NCBI GenBank assembly: GCA_025966135.1
Contig: JAOPVP010000022.1
Coordinates: 62,001 to 126,000 of the forward strand
Reading direction: 5' to 3'
From: Frankiales bacterium
Lineage (GTDB): Bacteria; Actinomycetota; Actinomycetes; Mycobacteriales; SCTD01
DNA length: 64,000 nucleotides
Shown here: in pieces, positions 31,248 through 43,070 of the stretch
Position numbering within the stretch: the first letter of the stretch is position 1
Layout of the letters: each line of letters begins with the position of its first letter
Program-made: the position numbers and the translations under genes
The notes under the pieces: model-generated
The model's input: only the letters and a program-made list of their open reading frames with translations
Databases searched by the model: none
What the model was told of the DNA's origin: nothing

Positions 31248-31957
31248 GGGAGTGGCTGCGCCAGTACGGCGTTCTGGAGCTCGCTGAGCGAGCGGCAGCC
31301 GGCCAGCGCCAGGTCGAGCAGCGCATCCAGCTCCTTGCGGGAGAAGGGCGCGCCTTCGGCGGTCCCCTGCACCTCGATGATGTCGCCGTCTCCGGTGGCC
31401 ACGACGTTCATGTCGGTGCCCGCGCGCACGTCCTCCGTGTAGGCGAGGTCCAGCAGCGGCTCGCCGTCGACGACACCGACCGAGACAGCCGACACCGAGC
31501 GGGCCAGGGCCTTCGAGCGGTCGAGGAAAGCGCAGGCATCCGCCAGCGCCACGTAGGCGCCGGTGATCGCCGCGGTACGCGTGCCACCGTCGGCCTGGAG
31601 GACGTCGCAGTCGACCGCGAGCGTGTTCTCCCCCAGCAGGGACAGGTCGACAGCCGCCCGCAGCGAGCGCCCCACCAGGCGGCTGATCTCGTGGGTGCGG
31701 CCACCGAGGCGGCCCTTGACCGACTCGCGGTCCGAGCGGGTGTGGGTGGCGCGGGGCAGCATGGCGTACTCGGCCGTGATCCAGCCCAGGCCCGAGCCCT
31801 TGCGCCAGCGCGGCACGCCCTCGGTGGCCGACACGGCCACGAGCACCCGGGTCCTGCCGAACTCCACCAGGCAAGAGCCCTCGGCGTGGTCCAGCCAACC
31901 ACGGGTCATCGTCACCTGGCGGAGCTGGTCTTCGGTCCTGCCGTCTTCGCGAGTCAT
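31244..31957 (-). CDS. rph: Ribonuclease PH
   Basis: The phosphorolytic 3'-5' exoribonuclease trims tRNA 3' ends. The 237-residue protein has [33 protein letters not shown], the [18 protein letters not shown] region with catalytic Asp further on, and [19 protein letters not shown]. The ATG at 31955-31957 is favoured over the GTG two codons upstream because a TAGGGT -10 sits 7 nt before it. It is coupled to rdgB. Confidence 0.92.
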   Translation of the reverse strand: MTREDGRTEDQLRQVTMTRGWLDHAEGSCLVEFGRTRVLVAVSATEGVPRWRKGSGLGWITAEYAMLPRATHTRSDRESVKGRLGGRTHEISRLVGRSLRAAVDLSLLGENTLAVDCDVLQADGGTRTAAITGAYVALADACAFLDRSKALARSVSAVSVGVVDGEPLLDLAYTEDVRAGTDMNVVATGDGDIIEVQGTAEGAPFSRKELDALLDLALAGCRSLSELQNAVLAQPLP

Positions 31958-31964
31958 GCCCACG

Positions 31965-31970
31965 ACCCTA
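31965..31970 (-). promoter_or_regulatory. -10 element TAGGGT, leaderless start of rph
   Basis: TAGGGT lies 7 nt before the rph ATG and only 1 nt before the alternative GTG, so it decides the start. No Shine-Dalgarno is present. Confidence 0.4.
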
Positions 31971-31971
31971 G

Positions 31972-32718
31972 TCAGATGACATAGGTGGACCCCGGGTGCA
32001 CCAGCTCCAGGTGCCCGTCGTAGGTCTCCTTGGCCTCCGCGAGCATCGCCTGCGGGTCATGGAACGGCATCAGGTGGGTGAGCAGCAGTCGCCGGGCCCC
32101 GGCCCGGGTCGCGTGGTCGCCCGCCTCCCGGCCGGTCAGGTGGATCCCGGGGGGCGGCACGGGGATCGACGGCCAGGACGCCTCGCACAAGAACGTGTCG
32201 GCGTCGCGGGCGAGCTCCACCAGGGTGTCGCAGCGGGCGGAGTCGCCGCTGTAGGTCAGCACCTTGCCGCCGGCCTCGAGCCGCAGGCCGTGGCACTCGA
32301 TCGGGTGCTCCACGACGCCGACCGTGACCGTGAAGGGGCCGATCGTCATCGTTCCGGAGCCGGACTCCCGGAAGTCGTAGATCTCCTCGAGCCCGTCGAC
32401 CGGCGGCTCCTCGAAGGCTGCCGCGATGCGCGCCGCCATGCCAGGTGGGCCGTACACGCGCAGTCGCGGCAGTATGCCCGACGGGTGGTAGCGGCGGGCG
32501 TAGAAGTAGGCCACCAGGTCGATGCAGTGATCGGCGTGCAGGTGCGAGATGTAGACCGCGTCGACGTCCCGCACGTCACAGTGCCGCTGCAGGTTGCCCA
32601 GCGCTCCTGCGCCGAGGTCCATCACCAGGCGGAAGCCGTCGTGCTCGACGAGGTATCCCGAGCACGGGGAATCAGGGCCGGGGAAGGTGCCCGCACACCC
32701 GAGAACCGTCAGCTGCAC
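31972..32718 (-). CDS. MBL-fold phosphohydrolase, Rv1339-like
   Basis: A 248-residue metallo-beta-lactamase-fold enzyme with the metal motif [11 protein letters not shown] and the start [19 protein letters not shown]. Position between murI and rph matches M. tuberculosis Rv1339, reported as an atypical class II cyclic-nucleotide phosphodiesterase, so cAMP turnover is the best guess; tRNase Z-like activity is the alternative. Its start overlaps the murI end by 10 nt and has GGGAGAA in front of the GTG. Confidence 0.82.
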   Translation of the reverse strand: MQLTVLGCAGTFPGPDSPCSGYLVEHDGFRLVMDLGAGALGNLQRHCDVRDVDAVYISHLHADHCIDLVAYFYARRYHPSGILPRLRVYGPPGMAARIAAAFEEPPVDGLEEIYDFRESGSGTMTIGPFTVTVGVVEHPIECHGLRLEAGGKVLTYSGDSARCDTLVELARDADTFLCEASWPSIPVPPPGIHLTGREAGDHATRAGARRLLLTHLMPFHDPQAMLAEAKETYDGHLELVHPGSTYVI

Positions 32719-33545
32719 AGCTTCTCCCGACCCTCGCCCTGGATGTCCTGGACCGCACTGCCGGACACCTGCGCGATCTGCGGGCCCAGGAACCGGCGGC
32801 TGACCTTGGCGAACGACGCCGGGTCGCCGGTCGCGAGGAAGCGGTGCTGCGGCAGGGGGGCGTCCTCGCTTCGCTCCAGGCCCTCACGGACCAGAACGCG
32901 GTAGACGTCCTTGGCGGTCTCCTCCGCGCTGCTGACGAGGGTCACGCCCTCGCCGACCACGAGGCTGATCATGCCCGTCAGGAGCGGGTAGTGGGTGCAG
33001 CCGAGCACCAGCGTGTCCACGTCGGCGTCCATCACCGGCCCTAGGTAGTGGGTAGCCAGTTGGAGCAGCTGTCGCCCGGTGGTGACCCCCCGCTCCACGA
33101 AGTCCACGAAGCGCGGGCAGGCGGCGCTGGTGAGCTCGACGTGCGGCGCCGCGGCGAAGGCCTCGTCGTAGGCACCGCTGGCGACCGTCATCGCGGTGGC
33201 GATCAGCCCGACCTTGCCGTTGCGGGTGGCCGCCGCCGCCCGGCGCACCGCGGGGGCGATCACCTCCACGACCGGGACGTCGTACCGCTCCCGGGCGTCC
33301 CGAAGGCAGGCGCTCGAGGCGCTGTTGCAGGCGATCACGAGCATCTTCACCCCGCGACCGACGAGGTCGTCCAGGGCCGCCAGGGCGTGCCGCCGTACCT
33401 CGGCGATCGGCAGCGGGCCATAGGGGCCGTGCGCGGTGTCACCGACGTACAGCAGCTCCTCTTGTGGCAGCTGGTCGAGCAGCGCCCGCGCCACGGTCAA
33501 GCCACCCACGCCAGAGTCGAAGACCCCGATCGGCGCGTCACTCAC
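32709..33545 (-). CDS. murI: Glutamate racemase
   Basis: The cofactor-independent enzyme supplies D-glutamate for peptidoglycan. The catalytic cysteines are in [11 protein letters not shown] and [10 protein letters not shown], and the N-terminus is the typical [21 protein letters not shown]. The GTG at 33543-33545 is chosen over one three codons upstream because it gives the usual N-terminus and lies 7 nt after a TACTGT -10. The stop region overlaps the MBL gene. Confidence 0.92.
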   Translation of the reverse strand: MSDAPIGVFDSGVGGLTVARALLDQLPQEELLYVGDTAHGPYGPLPIAEVRRHALAALDDLVGRGVKMLVIACNSASSACLRDARERYDVPVVEVIAPAVRRAAAATRNGKVGLIATAMTVASGAYDEAFAAAPHVELTSAACPRFVDFVERGVTTGRQLLQLATHYLGPVMDADVDTLVLGCTHYPLLTGMISLVVGEGVTLVSSAEETAKDVYRVLVREGLERSEDAPLPQHRFLATGDPASFAKVSRRFLGPQIAQVSGSAVQDIQGEGREKLCS

Positions 33546-33552
33546 AGTTGCC

Positions 33553-33558
33553 ACAGTA
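33553..33558 (-). promoter_or_regulatory. -10 element TACTGT, leaderless start of murI
   Basis: TACTGT is 7 nt before the murI GTG and no Shine-Dalgarno is present. The upstream in-frame GTG at 33554 would overlap this element. Confidence 0.4.
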
Positions 33559-33610
33559 CGGCCGAAACACGCCAGGCACGGTCATCCCGTTGTCGGCTTG
33601 CCGACAGAAC

Positions 33611-35455
<1,845 letters not shown>

Positions 35456-35461
35456 CCGCTC

Positions 35462-35467
35462 AGCCTA
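35462..35467 (-). promoter_or_regulatory. -10 element TAGGCT, leaderless start of mec
   Basis: TAGGCT is 6 nt before the mec GTG, which lacks a Shine-Dalgarno. It would let mec-cysO-cysM be transcribed apart from clpS-DUF2017. Confidence 0.4.
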
Positions 35468-35494
35468 CTTTTCCGCCGCGCCGGCATGCCGAGG

Positions 35495-36034
35495 TCACGG
35501 CGATGTCCGCGGTTCCAGACAGGACAGGAGCGACTCCTGGAGGTAGCCGAGCCAGCCGTAGACCTGCAAGGCGGAGTACGCCGGGTCGTTCTCGTCGTAG
35601 CCCTCGGGGTCGAGCTCCTCGGTCACCCCCAGCGCCGTCCCGAGGGCCAGGCGCAGGTCGTTGAGGCACCCCAACCAGGCGTCGGCCTGGTCCCGGTCGA
35701 GGGTCAGCTTCCCGCCGTCGGACGGGAGCGAGGCGAGCACGACCTTGGCGTTGGCCCGCTTGCTCGCCCGCAGGTCGGCGTCGGTGAAGCGCCGGAAGTC
35801 CCCCGCCGCAGCCGGATCGTCCCGGTAGGCGTCGGGCAGCAGCCGCGAGAGCACCGGGTCGTCCGGGGGGTGCACCTCACCGGGTGGCATCCCGACCAGC
35901 GCGGCCAACGGGTCCTCGGAGACCGCGGGCTCGTCGACGAGACCCAGCAGCTCCTCCCCGAGCTGCCGGAGGATCTGCACCTCGACCGCGTCGGGAACGG
36001 CGGTGACGCGGCTCTTGTGCCGGGTGAAACGCAC
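35495..36034 (-). CDS. DUF2017 family protein
   Basis: A 179-residue, acidic, helical protein that matches DUF2017 and occupies the same position as M. tuberculosis Rv1332, between clpS and mec. It starts MRFTRHKSRVTAVPDAVEVQ. The function is unknown. GAGGA precedes the GTG start by about 8 nt. The 18-nt gap after clpS suggests co-transcription. Confidence 0.85.
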   Translation of the reverse strand: MRFTRHKSRVTAVPDAVEVQILRQLGEELLGLVDEPAVSEDPLAALVGMPPGEVHPPDDPVLSRLLPDAYRDDPAAAGDFRRFTDADLRASKRANAKVVLASLPSDGGKLTLDRDQADAWLGCLNDLRLALGTALGVTEELDPEGYDENDPAYSALQVYGWLGYLQESLLSCLEPRTSP

Positions 36035-36052
36035 GCGTGAGTCCTCACGTTG

Positions 36053-36331
36053 TCAGTCCTGCTGGAGCGTGGCCCACAGGCCCTTGGCGTGACAGCGGGC
36101 CACATCGGCCTCCATCTGCTCGCGCGTGCCGTTGCTCACCACCGCCCTCCCCTCATGGTGCACCTGCAGCATCAGCTGGGTGGCCTTGTCCCGGCTGTAG
36201 CCGAACAGCTCCATGAGCATGTGCGTCACGTAACTCATCAGGTTGACCGGGTCGTTCCACACGATCGTGACCCACGGCCGGTCGACCAGCTCGTCGGTGT
36301 CCGGGGTGTCGAGCTCCGCGGGGGCCGTCAC
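36053..36331 (-). CDS. clpS: ATP-dependent Clp protease adaptor ClpS
   Basis: The N-end-rule adaptor delivers substrates with destabilising N-termini to ClpC/ClpA-ClpP. The 92-residue protein has the binding-pocket motif [19 protein letters not shown] (ND-P-x-N-x3-Y-V) and [19 protein letters not shown]. The GTG start overlaps the stop of the acyl-CoA synthetase gene by 4 nt, so its expression is tied to that gene here. Confidence 0.92.
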   Translation of the reverse strand: MTAPAELDTPDTDELVDRPWVTIVWNDPVNLMSYVTHMLMELFGYSRDKATQLMLQVHHEGRAVVSNGTREQMEADVARCHAKGLWATLQQD

Positions 36332-37857
36332 GAGAGCTCCCTCTTGAGCACCTTGCCCGTGGCGTTGCGTGGCAGCGCGTCGACGAACCGGAACTCGCGG
36401 GGCACCGCGAACCGCGCCAGCTCGTTACGGACGAGGGACGCGAGCTCCTCCGGGGCGACGTCGCCGACCACGTGTGCGACGAGCCTCACGCCGAACACCG
36501 GGTCAGACGCCGCGGTGATCGCCACGTCCTTCACGTCGGGGTGTCCGAGCAGCACGTCCTCGACCTGGCCGGGGTAGACGTTCTCGCCCCCGATCACGAC
36601 CATGTCGTCGTCGCGCCCGAGCACGGTGAGACGACCTGCAGGATCGAGGACCCCGAGGTCCCCGGTGGAGATGAGCCCGTCGAGACGGTCCTTGTCCGAG
36701 CCGTCGGTGTAACCACCGAAGGCGAGCGTGCTGCCCACGAACACCCTCCCTGGAATGCCCGCAGGGACCTCCGCACCCAGGTCGTCCACGACGCGCAGCG
36801 TGACGCCGTACGGCGCCTTGCCCGCGGTGTGGGGGTCGGCAGCCAAGTCGTCCGGACCGGCCACGGCGGCGTAGGCCACTTCGGTCGAACCGTAGAGGTT
36901 GTAGAGCACCGGGCCGAACGACTCCAGCACCCGGGTCGCGAGCTGCCCCGGCAGCGCGCTCCCACTCGACGCCACGACCCTCAGCGCCGACAGGTCGTAC
37001 GACGACGGGTCGGCCGACAGCAGCAGGTCGAGCATCACCGGGACCACCATCAGGGCGGTCGCGCGGTGGCCCTCGACCGCCTGCAGCACGCCGGCCGGGT
37101 CGAACCGCTTCTGCAGCACGACGGTGGAGCCGAGCAGCATCGCCATGGCCAGGTGGCCGAGGCCCCAGGCATGGAAGACGGGCGAGGCGATGACGGTGGT
37201 TTCACCTGCCCGCAAAGGGATCCGCGACAAGACCGACACCGCGTCATCAATCGATGCGCCGCTGCGCGACGCCCCCCGGGGTGGCCCGGTGGTCCCGCTC
37301 GTGAGGAGGACGAGTCTGGTCACATGGCCGGTCTTGGGCGGGGCAGGCAGCGTGCTCGTGCCCGCCAGCGCACCGAGCTCCTGCGTCGTGACCATGACCC
37401 GTCCGGGTGCGGCGAGCGCGAGCAGATCGGTGAACTCCTCGTCGTGGACCACACCGGTGGCCCCTTCACGGTGGAGCACCTCGGCCAGCTGTCCCCCGGC
37501 CATGCCCGTGTTGAGGTAGAGCACATCCGCGCCGCATTTCGAGAGCGCAACCGACCCCTCGACGAAGCCGCGCCCGTTGCGTGCCAACAGGCCGACGGCA
37601 TGCCCCTCGTGGACCCCTCGGGCACGCAGCTCGCCGGCCAGCCGGTCGGTGCGCTGGTCGACCTCGCGGTAGGTCAGCGCACCCTCGTCGTCGACGATCG
37701 CCACCCGTTGGGGATGACGGGCGGCCCCGGCGGCGTAGCCGGTGGCGGGGGTCAGCCCCCAGCGGGCAAGGGCCAGGGCCATGCCCAGCAGCCGGTCGGG
37801 CCGCGTCGGCGTGAGCAGCCCAGCCTGGGTGAGCACCCGGGCTCTGGTGAGATCCAC
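36328..37857 (-). CDS. Acyl-CoA synthetase (AMP-binding)
   Basis: A 509-residue ANL-superfamily adenylate-forming ligase. The P-loop is [18 protein letters not shown]5 motif is [14 protein letters not shown]7/A8 [24 protein letters not shown] and the C-terminal Lys is in [12 protein letters not shown]. It activates a fatty or aryl acid; the substrate cannot be deduced. GGTGGAGGT precedes the GTG. In mycobacteria a nicotinate phosphoribosyltransferase lies beside clpS; here this ligase takes the place and is coupled to clpS. Confidence 0.87.
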   Translation of the reverse strand: MDLTRARVLTQAGLLTPTRPDRLLGMALALARWGLTPATGYAAGAARHPQRVAIVDDEGALTYREVDQRTDRLAGELRARGVHEGHAVGLLARNGRGFVEGSVALSKCGADVLYLNTGMAGGQLAEVLHREGATGVVHDEEFTDLLALAAPGRVMVTTQELGALAGTSTLPAPPKTGHVTRLVLLTSGTTGPPRGASRSGASIDDAVSVLSRIPLRAGETTVIASPVFHAWGLGHLAMAMLLGSTVVLQKRFDPAGVLQAVEGHRATALMVVPVMLDLLLSADPSSYDLSALRVVASSGSALPGQLATRVLESFGPVLYNLYGSTEVAYAAVAGPDDLAADPHTAGKAPYGVTLRVVDDLGAEVPAGIPGRVFVGSTLAFGGYTDGSDKDRLDGLISTGDLGVLDPAGRLTVLGRDDDMVVIGGENVYPGQVEDVLLGHPDVKDVAITAASDPVFGVRLVAHVVGDVAPEELASLVRNELARFAVPREFRFVDALPRNATGKVLKRELS

Positions 37858-37906
37858 ACCTCCACCGTGCCATGCCTGTCCGACGCCCCATGAGGAGGTG
37901 CCCGTG

Positions 37907-38473
37907 CTAGCCCCTGTCGTCGACAGGCTCGGGGGTCAGCCCCGGGAGGCCGTCGAGGCTGTGGGCGTTGTTCTCGGCCCGGTAGGTGACCAGCCCCTCC
38001 GGGCCGCGGTTCTCGGCCCACCGGGTCAGCTGGTCACGCTCCCCCACCAGGTCCATGAGCGGCACGCCGTACCCGCAGGAGTCACTCACCCGGTCGACGT
38101 CGACGACGATCACCGCCCGGGTGGACAGGTGCGACGGGTGGCGGGCCACGACTTCGTCGTACTCCCGGCTGCCTGCCAGGCAGACCCGGCCGCGACCGTG
38201 CACGCGCAAGATCTTCGGGGGGCCGCTGAACGCGCACCACATCAGGGTGATGCGGCCGTTCTCCCGCAGGTGGGCGATGGTCTCCACGCCGCTGCCGGTG
38301 TAGTCGACCCACGCCACCTGTCGGGGCCCGAGCACCGACAGGCAGTCGAGGCCGCGCGGGGACAGGTTCACGTGCCCGTCACCGGCGAGCGGAGCGGTCG
38401 CCACGAAGAAGACCTGCTGCTCGCCGATCCACCTCACGTGGTCGTCCTCGAGACCGTCGTAGACCTTGGCCAT
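37907..38473 (-). CDS. Pyridoxamine 5'-phosphate oxidase-fold protein
   Basis: A 188-residue split-barrel flavin-binding protein of the PNPOx family. The HVNLSPRGLDCLSVLGPRQV segment and TIAHLRENGRITLMWCAFSG are typical of general-stress-type members; the FMN or F420 choice cannot be made. The ATG (MAKVYDGLEDD) lies 7 nt after a TACGCT -10 and lacks a Shine-Dalgarno. Confidence 0.8.
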   Translation of the reverse strand: MAKVYDGLEDDHVRWIGEQQVFFVATAPLAGDGHVNLSPRGLDCLSVLGPRQVAWVDYTGSGVETIAHLRENGRITLMWCAFSGPPKILRVHGRGRVCLAGSREYDEVVARHPSHLSTRAVIVVDVDRVSDSCGYGVPLMDLVGERDQLTRWAENRGPEGLVTYRAENNAHSLDGLPGLTPEPVDDRG

Positions 38474-38480
38474 GTCGGCC

Positions 38481-38486
38481 AGCGTA
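38481..38486 (-). promoter_or_regulatory. -10 element TACGCT, leaderless start
   Basis: TACGCT lies 7 nt before the ATG of the PNPOx-fold gene, with no Shine-Dalgarno. Confidence 0.35.
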
Positions 38487-38503
38487 GAGCCGGGGTCGCC
38501 CGG

Positions 38504-39526
38504 TCACGCCACCTGCAGGACCGCCGCGCCCAGCACCCGTCCGGCGGCCAGGTCAGCCAGTGCCCGGTCCGCCTCCGACAAGGGGTAGGGCGTCGTCGTG
38601 ACCTGAAGGCGATGCCGCCCGGCGAAGGCGAGCAGTTCCTCGCCGTCCCGCCGGGTGTTGGCCGTGACACTGCGCAGGCGCCGCTCCTGGAACAGGTGAC
38701 GCTGGTAGCTCAGCGGCGGGATGTCGCTGAGGTGGATCCCGGCGATCGCCAGGGTGCCGCCGCGGTCGAGCGCCTCCAGCCCGAGCGGCACCAGCTCGCC
38801 GGCCGGGGCGAACAGGATCGCGGCGTCCAGCGGTTCAGGTGGCCGATCACGCACGTCGCCGGCCGAGGCGACGCCGAGCGACAGCGCCAGCTCGCGCGCC
38901 TGTGGGGAGCGGGTCAGTACATGCACCCGCGCTCCTTCGGCCAGGGCCACCTGGGTCGCCAGGTGGGCGCTCGCTCCGAACCCGTACACCCCGAGCCTCC
39001 CGCCCCTCGCCATGCCGGTGCACCGCAGCGCGCGGTACCCGATGATCCCGGCGCACAGCAACGGGGCGAGCTCCTGGTCGGAGTAGCCGCCGGGCAGCCG
39101 GTACGCGAAGTCGCTGGGCACCACGGCGTACTCCGCGAAGCCGCCGTCGGCGTCCCAGCCGGTGTACTGCGAGAAGGGGCACAGGTTCTCGTCGCCGCGC
39201 GTGCAGTAGACGCAGCGCCCGCACGTACGACGCAGCCAGGCGATGCCCACCCTGTCCCCGGCGGCCACCCGCGTCACCTCGGGCCCTGCACCCACGACCT
39301 CACCGACCACCTCGTGGCCCGGGATCACGCCCGTTCGGCGCAGCGGGAGGTCACCGTCGAGGAGGTGCAGGTCAGTGCGGCAGACACCGCAGGTCAGCAC
39401 CCGGACGAGCAGCTCGTCCGGCCCGGGGTCCGGCACCGCCCGACGGTGCTCACGAAGCCGCGGCCGGTCCGCCTCCTCACGGTCGATCGACCATGCCGTC
39501 ATCAGGGCCTTCACCACGGCCGTCAC
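38504..39526 (-). CDS. Zinc-dependent alcohol dehydrogenase family protein
   Basis: A 340-residue MDR-type dehydrogenase. Catalytic zinc ligands are the Cys in CGVCRTDLH and His-Glu in [11 protein letters not shown]; structural zinc cysteines are in [15 protein letters not shown]; the nucleotide site is [16 protein letters not shown]. Family members of this pattern (AdhP/Adh-like, NAD-dependent) act on simple alcohols or aldehydes. GGGAGG lies close to the annotated GTG; the GTG at V-V-K or the ATG at M-T-A-W (nine residues in) may be the true start. Confidence 0.85.
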   Translation of the reverse strand: MTAVVKALMTAWSIDREEADRPRLREHRRAVPDPGPDELLVRVLTCGVCRTDLHLLDGDLPLRRTGVIPGHEVVGEVVGAGPEVTRVAAGDRVGIAWLRRTCGRCVYCTRGDENLCPFSQYTGWDADGGFAEYAVVPSDFAYRLPGGYSDQELAPLLCAGIIGYRALRCTGMARGGRLGVYGFGASAHLATQVALAEGARVHVLTRSPQARELALSLGVASAGDVRDRPPEPLDAAILFAPAGELVPLGLEALDRGGTLAIAGIHLSDIPPLSYQRHLFQERRLRSVTANTRRDGEELLAFAGRHRLQVTTTPYPLSEADRALADLAAGRVLGAAVLQVA

Positions 39527-39550
39527 CTCCCGGAGACCGACACGATCGCG

Positions 39551-40045
39551 TCAGGCAAGATCCAAGATCATGCGGGTGTTGCCGAGGATGTTGGGCTTGA
39601 CCCGCTCCAGGTCGAGGAACTCCGCGACGCCCTCGTCGTAGGACTTGCGGAGCTCGTCGTACACCTCCGGCGTGACGGGCGCACCCTCGAGCTCGCGGAA
39701 GCCGTGCCTCGCGAAGAACGCCGTCTCGAAGGTGAGGCAGAACAGCCGCTGCAAGCCGAGCTCGACGGCGTCGGCGACCAGCCGCTCGAGCAGCAGGTGA
39801 CCGACGCCGAGCCCATGACAGCCGGAGGCGACGGCAAGCGTGCGCACCTCGCCAAGATCACGCCACAGCACGTGCAGTGCGCCGCAGCCGACCACCTCGT
39901 CGTCCCGCGCGGCGACCCGGAACTCCTGCACGTCCTCGTACAAGGTCACGGTGGCCTTGTCGAGCAGTCTGCCGTCCGTGCGGTAGTGGTCGATCAGCCC
40001 ACGGATGGCGGGGACGTCGCTGGTCCGCGCGGGGCGCACGATCAT
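39551..40045 (-). CDS. argA: Amino-acid N-acetyltransferase, ArgA-like GNAT
   Basis: A 164-residue GNAT enzyme like the short actinobacterial N-acetylglutamate synthase (Rv2747), the first step of arginine synthesis. The acetyl-CoA loop is in SGCHGLGVGHLLLERLV, and LTFETAFFARHGFREL and EFLDLERVKPNILGNTRMIL are family-typical. The ATG has GAGGGGAG at good spacing; the longer open frame upstream runs across the tmRNA and is rejected. Confidence 0.82.
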   Translation of the reverse strand: MIVRPARTSDVPAIRGLIDHYRTDGRLLDKATVTLYEDVQEFRVAARDDEVVGCGALHVLWRDLGEVRTLAVASGCHGLGVGHLLLERLVADAVELGLQRLFCLTFETAFFARHGFRELEGAPVTPEVYDELRKSYDEGVAEFLDLERVKPNILGNTRMILDLA

Positions 40046-40083
40046 GGGTCTCCCCTCGGGTGAGCTGATCGGGGTAAGCAGGC

Positions 40084-40110
40084 GGCCCGTGACCATGGCG
40101 GTCACGGGCC
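40084..40110 (-). terminator. 11-bp hairpin terminator of tmRNA
   Basis: GGCCCGTGACC and GGTCACGGGCC form a perfect 11-bp stem with a 5-nt loop, 22 nt past the 3' end of the tmRNA on the minus strand. No T-run follows. Confidence 0.65.
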
Positions 40111-40132
40111 GAACCTCGTTGGTGTGGACAAC

Positions 40133-40503
40133 TGGTGGAGGTGCCGGGAATCGAACCCGGGTCCTCCGGTACCAAAGCAGGGCTTCTCCGGGCGCAGCTG
40201 GCTGTGCTTTTCTCGGCCCTCCCGGTCGCGCCAGCACGCCGGGAACAGGCTCAGCCGCGGTAGGTCACCACCCGCCCCCGCGGCCAAAGCGGGTGGTGGT
40301 CCTCCTAGCGATGCCAGGTCCTGGGCCGGAGGCTCTCCCAGGCTGACAGCGACGCACTAGCTGCTAGGCAGCGAGGGCGTACGCGCGCGGACTGTTGTCG
40401 GCGCTTGATTTTTTTCCGACGTTTATTCGTTAACGAGATGATCGTCGGCTTCCTCGGCCCGCTTCCCCTGCCCCGACATCCGGAGTCGAGACCTGTCACC
40501 CCC
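40133..40503 (-). ncRNA. ssrA: Transfer-messenger RNA (tmRNA)
   Basis: The 371-nt RNA rescues stalled ribosomes with SmpB. Its 5' GGGGGTG pairs with 3' CACCTCC followed by ACCA, giving the tRNA-Ala acceptor with the G3-U70 identity wobble; the T arm is GGGTTCGATTCCC. The tag frame (40364-40402) starts at GCC and encodes ADNSPRAYALAA before TAG. The A-rich stretch before the resume codon is present. CCA is encoded. smpB is 3.8 kb away on the same strand. Confidence 0.95.
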
Positions 40504-40576
40504 TTCGGGTGTTGCTGTACAGATGAACACGTTACGCCGTCCTCGCCTTCCCGGGTGCGCCCGGACGGGCTGAGGG

Positions 40577-43069
40577 TCAGCCGGTGACGACGGACAGCCG
40601 ACGGTCGCCGTCCGTTCGCGGCAGCGGCAGCCCCGGCAGGGCACCGCCGTTCAGCACGGCCCGCAGCCGCTCGGCGGGCATCGGCCGGCCGAGGTGGAAT
40701 CCCTGGGCGACGTCGCAGCCCATGTTGGCGAGCGCGACGAGCAGCGCCGGCGACTCGACCCCCTCGGCCACAGCCCGGGCTCCCAGCGCGTGCGCGAGCT
40801 GCACGGTTGCCCGCACCAGCGCCAGGTCGTTGTCGTTCACGAGCATCCCGGCAACGAAGGAACGGTCGACCTTCAGCTCGTGCACCGACGTGCGCTGCAG
40901 GAACGCCAGCGAGGAGTAGCCGGTGCCGAAGTCGTCCACGCTGATCTCGACGCCCAGCCGACGGAGCTTGCCCAGCACCTCCTCGACCACCTCCAGCTCA
41001 GACGTGGCGGTGGTCTCTGTGATCTCGAGGACCAGGCGCTGCGGCGGCAGGCCGTGCCGGGCGAGGACGGCGGCCACGTCGTCCGGCAGCTGCCGGTCCA
41101 TCAGGCTGCGCGCGCCCACGTTCACGGCGACCGACAGCGGTCGTGACGGGGTCTGCCAGGTCACGGCTTCCTCGACTGCCAGCTCGAGGATCCGCAGGGT
41201 GAAGGGCCGCACGAGGCCGGACTGCTCGGCCACGCCGACGAACTCGCTGGGCTGCAGCAGGCCGCGGAACGGGTGGTTCCAGCGGACCAGCGCCTCGGCG
41301 CCGATGACGGTGCGGCTCGTCAGGTCGACCTGAGGCTGGAAGTACACGACGAGCTGGTCGTCGAGGGCGGCGCGCAGCTCGCCGACCAGGGCAAGCCGGT
41401 TGACGCTCGTGTCGTCACGCAGCGCGTCGTAGCGGAGCCAGGCACCGCGCTCGGCCTTGGCCTGGTACATCGCGACATCGCAGCGACGGAACAGCTCCTC
41501 GGCGTTCGAGGCGTCGTCGGGGAAGCAGGCGATACCCATGCTGGCCTCGACCGACAGGTGCAGGCCCTCGTACACAACCGGCTCGGCGAGCAGGGCCAGC
41601 ACCTGGGCCGCGATCGGCTCGGCTGCCTCCGGGTCGGTCAGCCCCGTCAGGAGGATGGCGAACTCGTCACCTCCCAGACGTGCCACCAGGTCCTCGGCAC
41701 GTACCGAGCGGCGCAGCCGCTGCGAGACCTCCTGCAGCAGCACGTCACCGGCCGCGTGTCCCAAGGTGTCGTTGATCTCCTTGAAGCGGTCGAGGTCCAG
41801 CAGCAGCAGCGCCGTCGTGCCCTTGGCGGCCTCGAGCGCCGCGGTGGTTCGGACGTTCAGCAGGACGCGGTTCGCCAGACCGGTCAGCGGGTCGTGGTTG
41901 GCCTCGTGGGCGTGCAGCGCGGCCTCGGCGCAGACGTCGTCGTACAGCAGGACGTTGAGCAAGGTGGTGCTGACGGCGTGCGCGAAGGTCGACAGCAGCT
42001 GGCGCTCGCGGCTCGACAGCCGGACCGGGGCGTCGAACGACAACCGCAGGCCGCCCAGTCGTCCGGTGGGACCGGTCAGTGGCGCGACCACGCACGAGGC
42101 GAGAGAGGCACGCGCGCCCACGGAACGCTCCACGAACGGTGCACGCGACTCGCCCCGGTCGGGCGAGCAGAGCAGCACGCCCTCGGTGTCGAGGGAGTAG
42201 ACGCGATCGGGTCGACTGCCCCGCGCCGGAAGCACCAGCACGACGTTCTCGGTGCGGAACATCCGCCGGGCATGCGAGAGCGCCGCCCGTGCGACCTCCA
42301 CCTCCTCCAGCTTGTTGAGCTCACGGGCCGCAGCCTCGAGCTGCTGCCAGGCGTCGCTGTCCTGGCTCGCTTTCAGGTAGGCCCGGTAGACCGCCCACAC
42401 CGCGAGCATCGCGGGAGGCATGGCCCACAGCAGGGTCGGGCTGTGTGCTGCGAGCACGAGGACCCCGAAGGCGCAGGTGACGTTGCCCGCCCAGACGACC
42501 ACGGCCAGCTGCATGCTGTCGGCGATGACGCTGACCCAGCTTCGGTGCGTCGACACCGCGACGACCATGCCGGTGAGCAGCGCGCTGATGAGGCTGAACA
42601 CGCTGACCGCTGCGAGCAGCGCCAGCGCGTCCCGCTCTTCCCACACCTGGTACGGCGTCGACGTCGCCACCGTGACGACCAAGGCCGCCAATCCCGCAGA
42701 GAGCGTGAACGAGGCTCCGTTGAACAGCGCCTTGAGCAGCGACCGCCGGGCGAGCAGGTGCACCGCCATGACGAGTGGCCCTGACAGCAGGACGAGCCCT
42801 GCGGGGGACACGAGGACGAAGCCCACCAGCAGACACGCCTCCCCCCAGGTGAAGGAGTACTGGTCGCCACCGAAGCGCAGATGAAGCAGCGCCCGCTCCG
42901 ACAGCGGGACGGCGAACAGCAGCAGCAACCACTGCCCCGGGTGCACTGGCGGCTGCTGCAGCACCTGCCACAGGGCCAGCGCCATGACGACGACCGCGGC
43001 CAGCACCGTCGTACCGACGACGGTGTGCAGCCGTGCCGGCCGATCCGTCGCGGTCCTGGTCATCGGCAC
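40577..43069 (-). CDS. Membrane GAF-GGDEF-EAL c-di-GMP protein
   Basis: About 830 residues. Six to seven membrane helices fill the N-terminus (about 15-215), then a GAF-like domain (about 225-370), a GGDEF domain with intact ARLGGDEFAIL, and an EAL domain with EALVRW, NVGA, EITE, VDDFGTGYSS, KVDR and AEGVE. Both catalytic sites look usable, so it could make or break c-di-GMP in response to a membrane or GAF signal. It lacks the recombinase-like tail of the other two proteins. Start GTG 43069 or ATG 43063; both begin right after the stop of a 34-codon leader ORF, implying coupling. Confidence 0.87.
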   Translation of the reverse strand: MPMTRTATDRPARLHTVVGTTVLAAVVVMALALWQVLQQPPVHPGQWLLLLFAVPLSERALLHLRFGGDQYSFTWGEACLLVGFVLVSPAGLVLLSGPLVMAVHLLARRSLLKALFNGASFTLSAGLAALVVTVATSTPYQVWEERDALALLAAVSVFSLISALLTGMVVAVSTHRSWVSVIADSMQLAVVVWAGNVTCAFGVLVLAAHSPTLLWAMPPAMLAVWAVYRAYLKASQDSDAWQQLEAAARELNKLEEVEVARAALSHARRMFRTENVVLVLPARGSRPDRVYSLDTEGVLLCSPDRGESRAPFVERSVGARASLASCVVAPLTGPTGRLGGLRLSFDAPVRLSSRERQLLSTFAHAVSTTLLNVLLYDDVCAEAALHAHEANHDPLTGLANRVLLNVRTTAALEAAKGTTALLLLDLDRFKEINDTLGHAAGDVLLQEVSQRLRRSVRAEDLVARLGGDEFAILLTGLTDPEAAEPIAAQVLALLAEPVVYEGLHLSVEASMGIACFPDDASNAEELFRRCDVAMYQAKAERGAWLRYDALRDDTSVNRLALVGELRAALDDQLVVYFQPQVDLTSRTVIGAEALVRWNHPFRGLLQPSEFVGVAEQSGLVRPFTLRILELAVEEAVTWQTPSRPLSVAVNVGARSLMDRQLPDDVAAVLARHGLPPQRLVLEITETTATSELEVVEEVLGKLRRLGVEISVDDFGTGYSSLAFLQRTSVHELKVDRSFVAGMLVNDNDLALVRATVQLAHALGARAVAEGVESPALLVALANMGCDVAQGFHLGRPMPAERLRAVLNGGALPGLPLPRTDGDRRLSVVTG

Positions 43070-43070
43070 C

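Noticed and set aside
40046..40237. N-terminal extension of the ArgA-like protein
   Set aside because: It would run through the tmRNA 3' end and its terminator; the ATG at 40045 has a good ribosome binding site.
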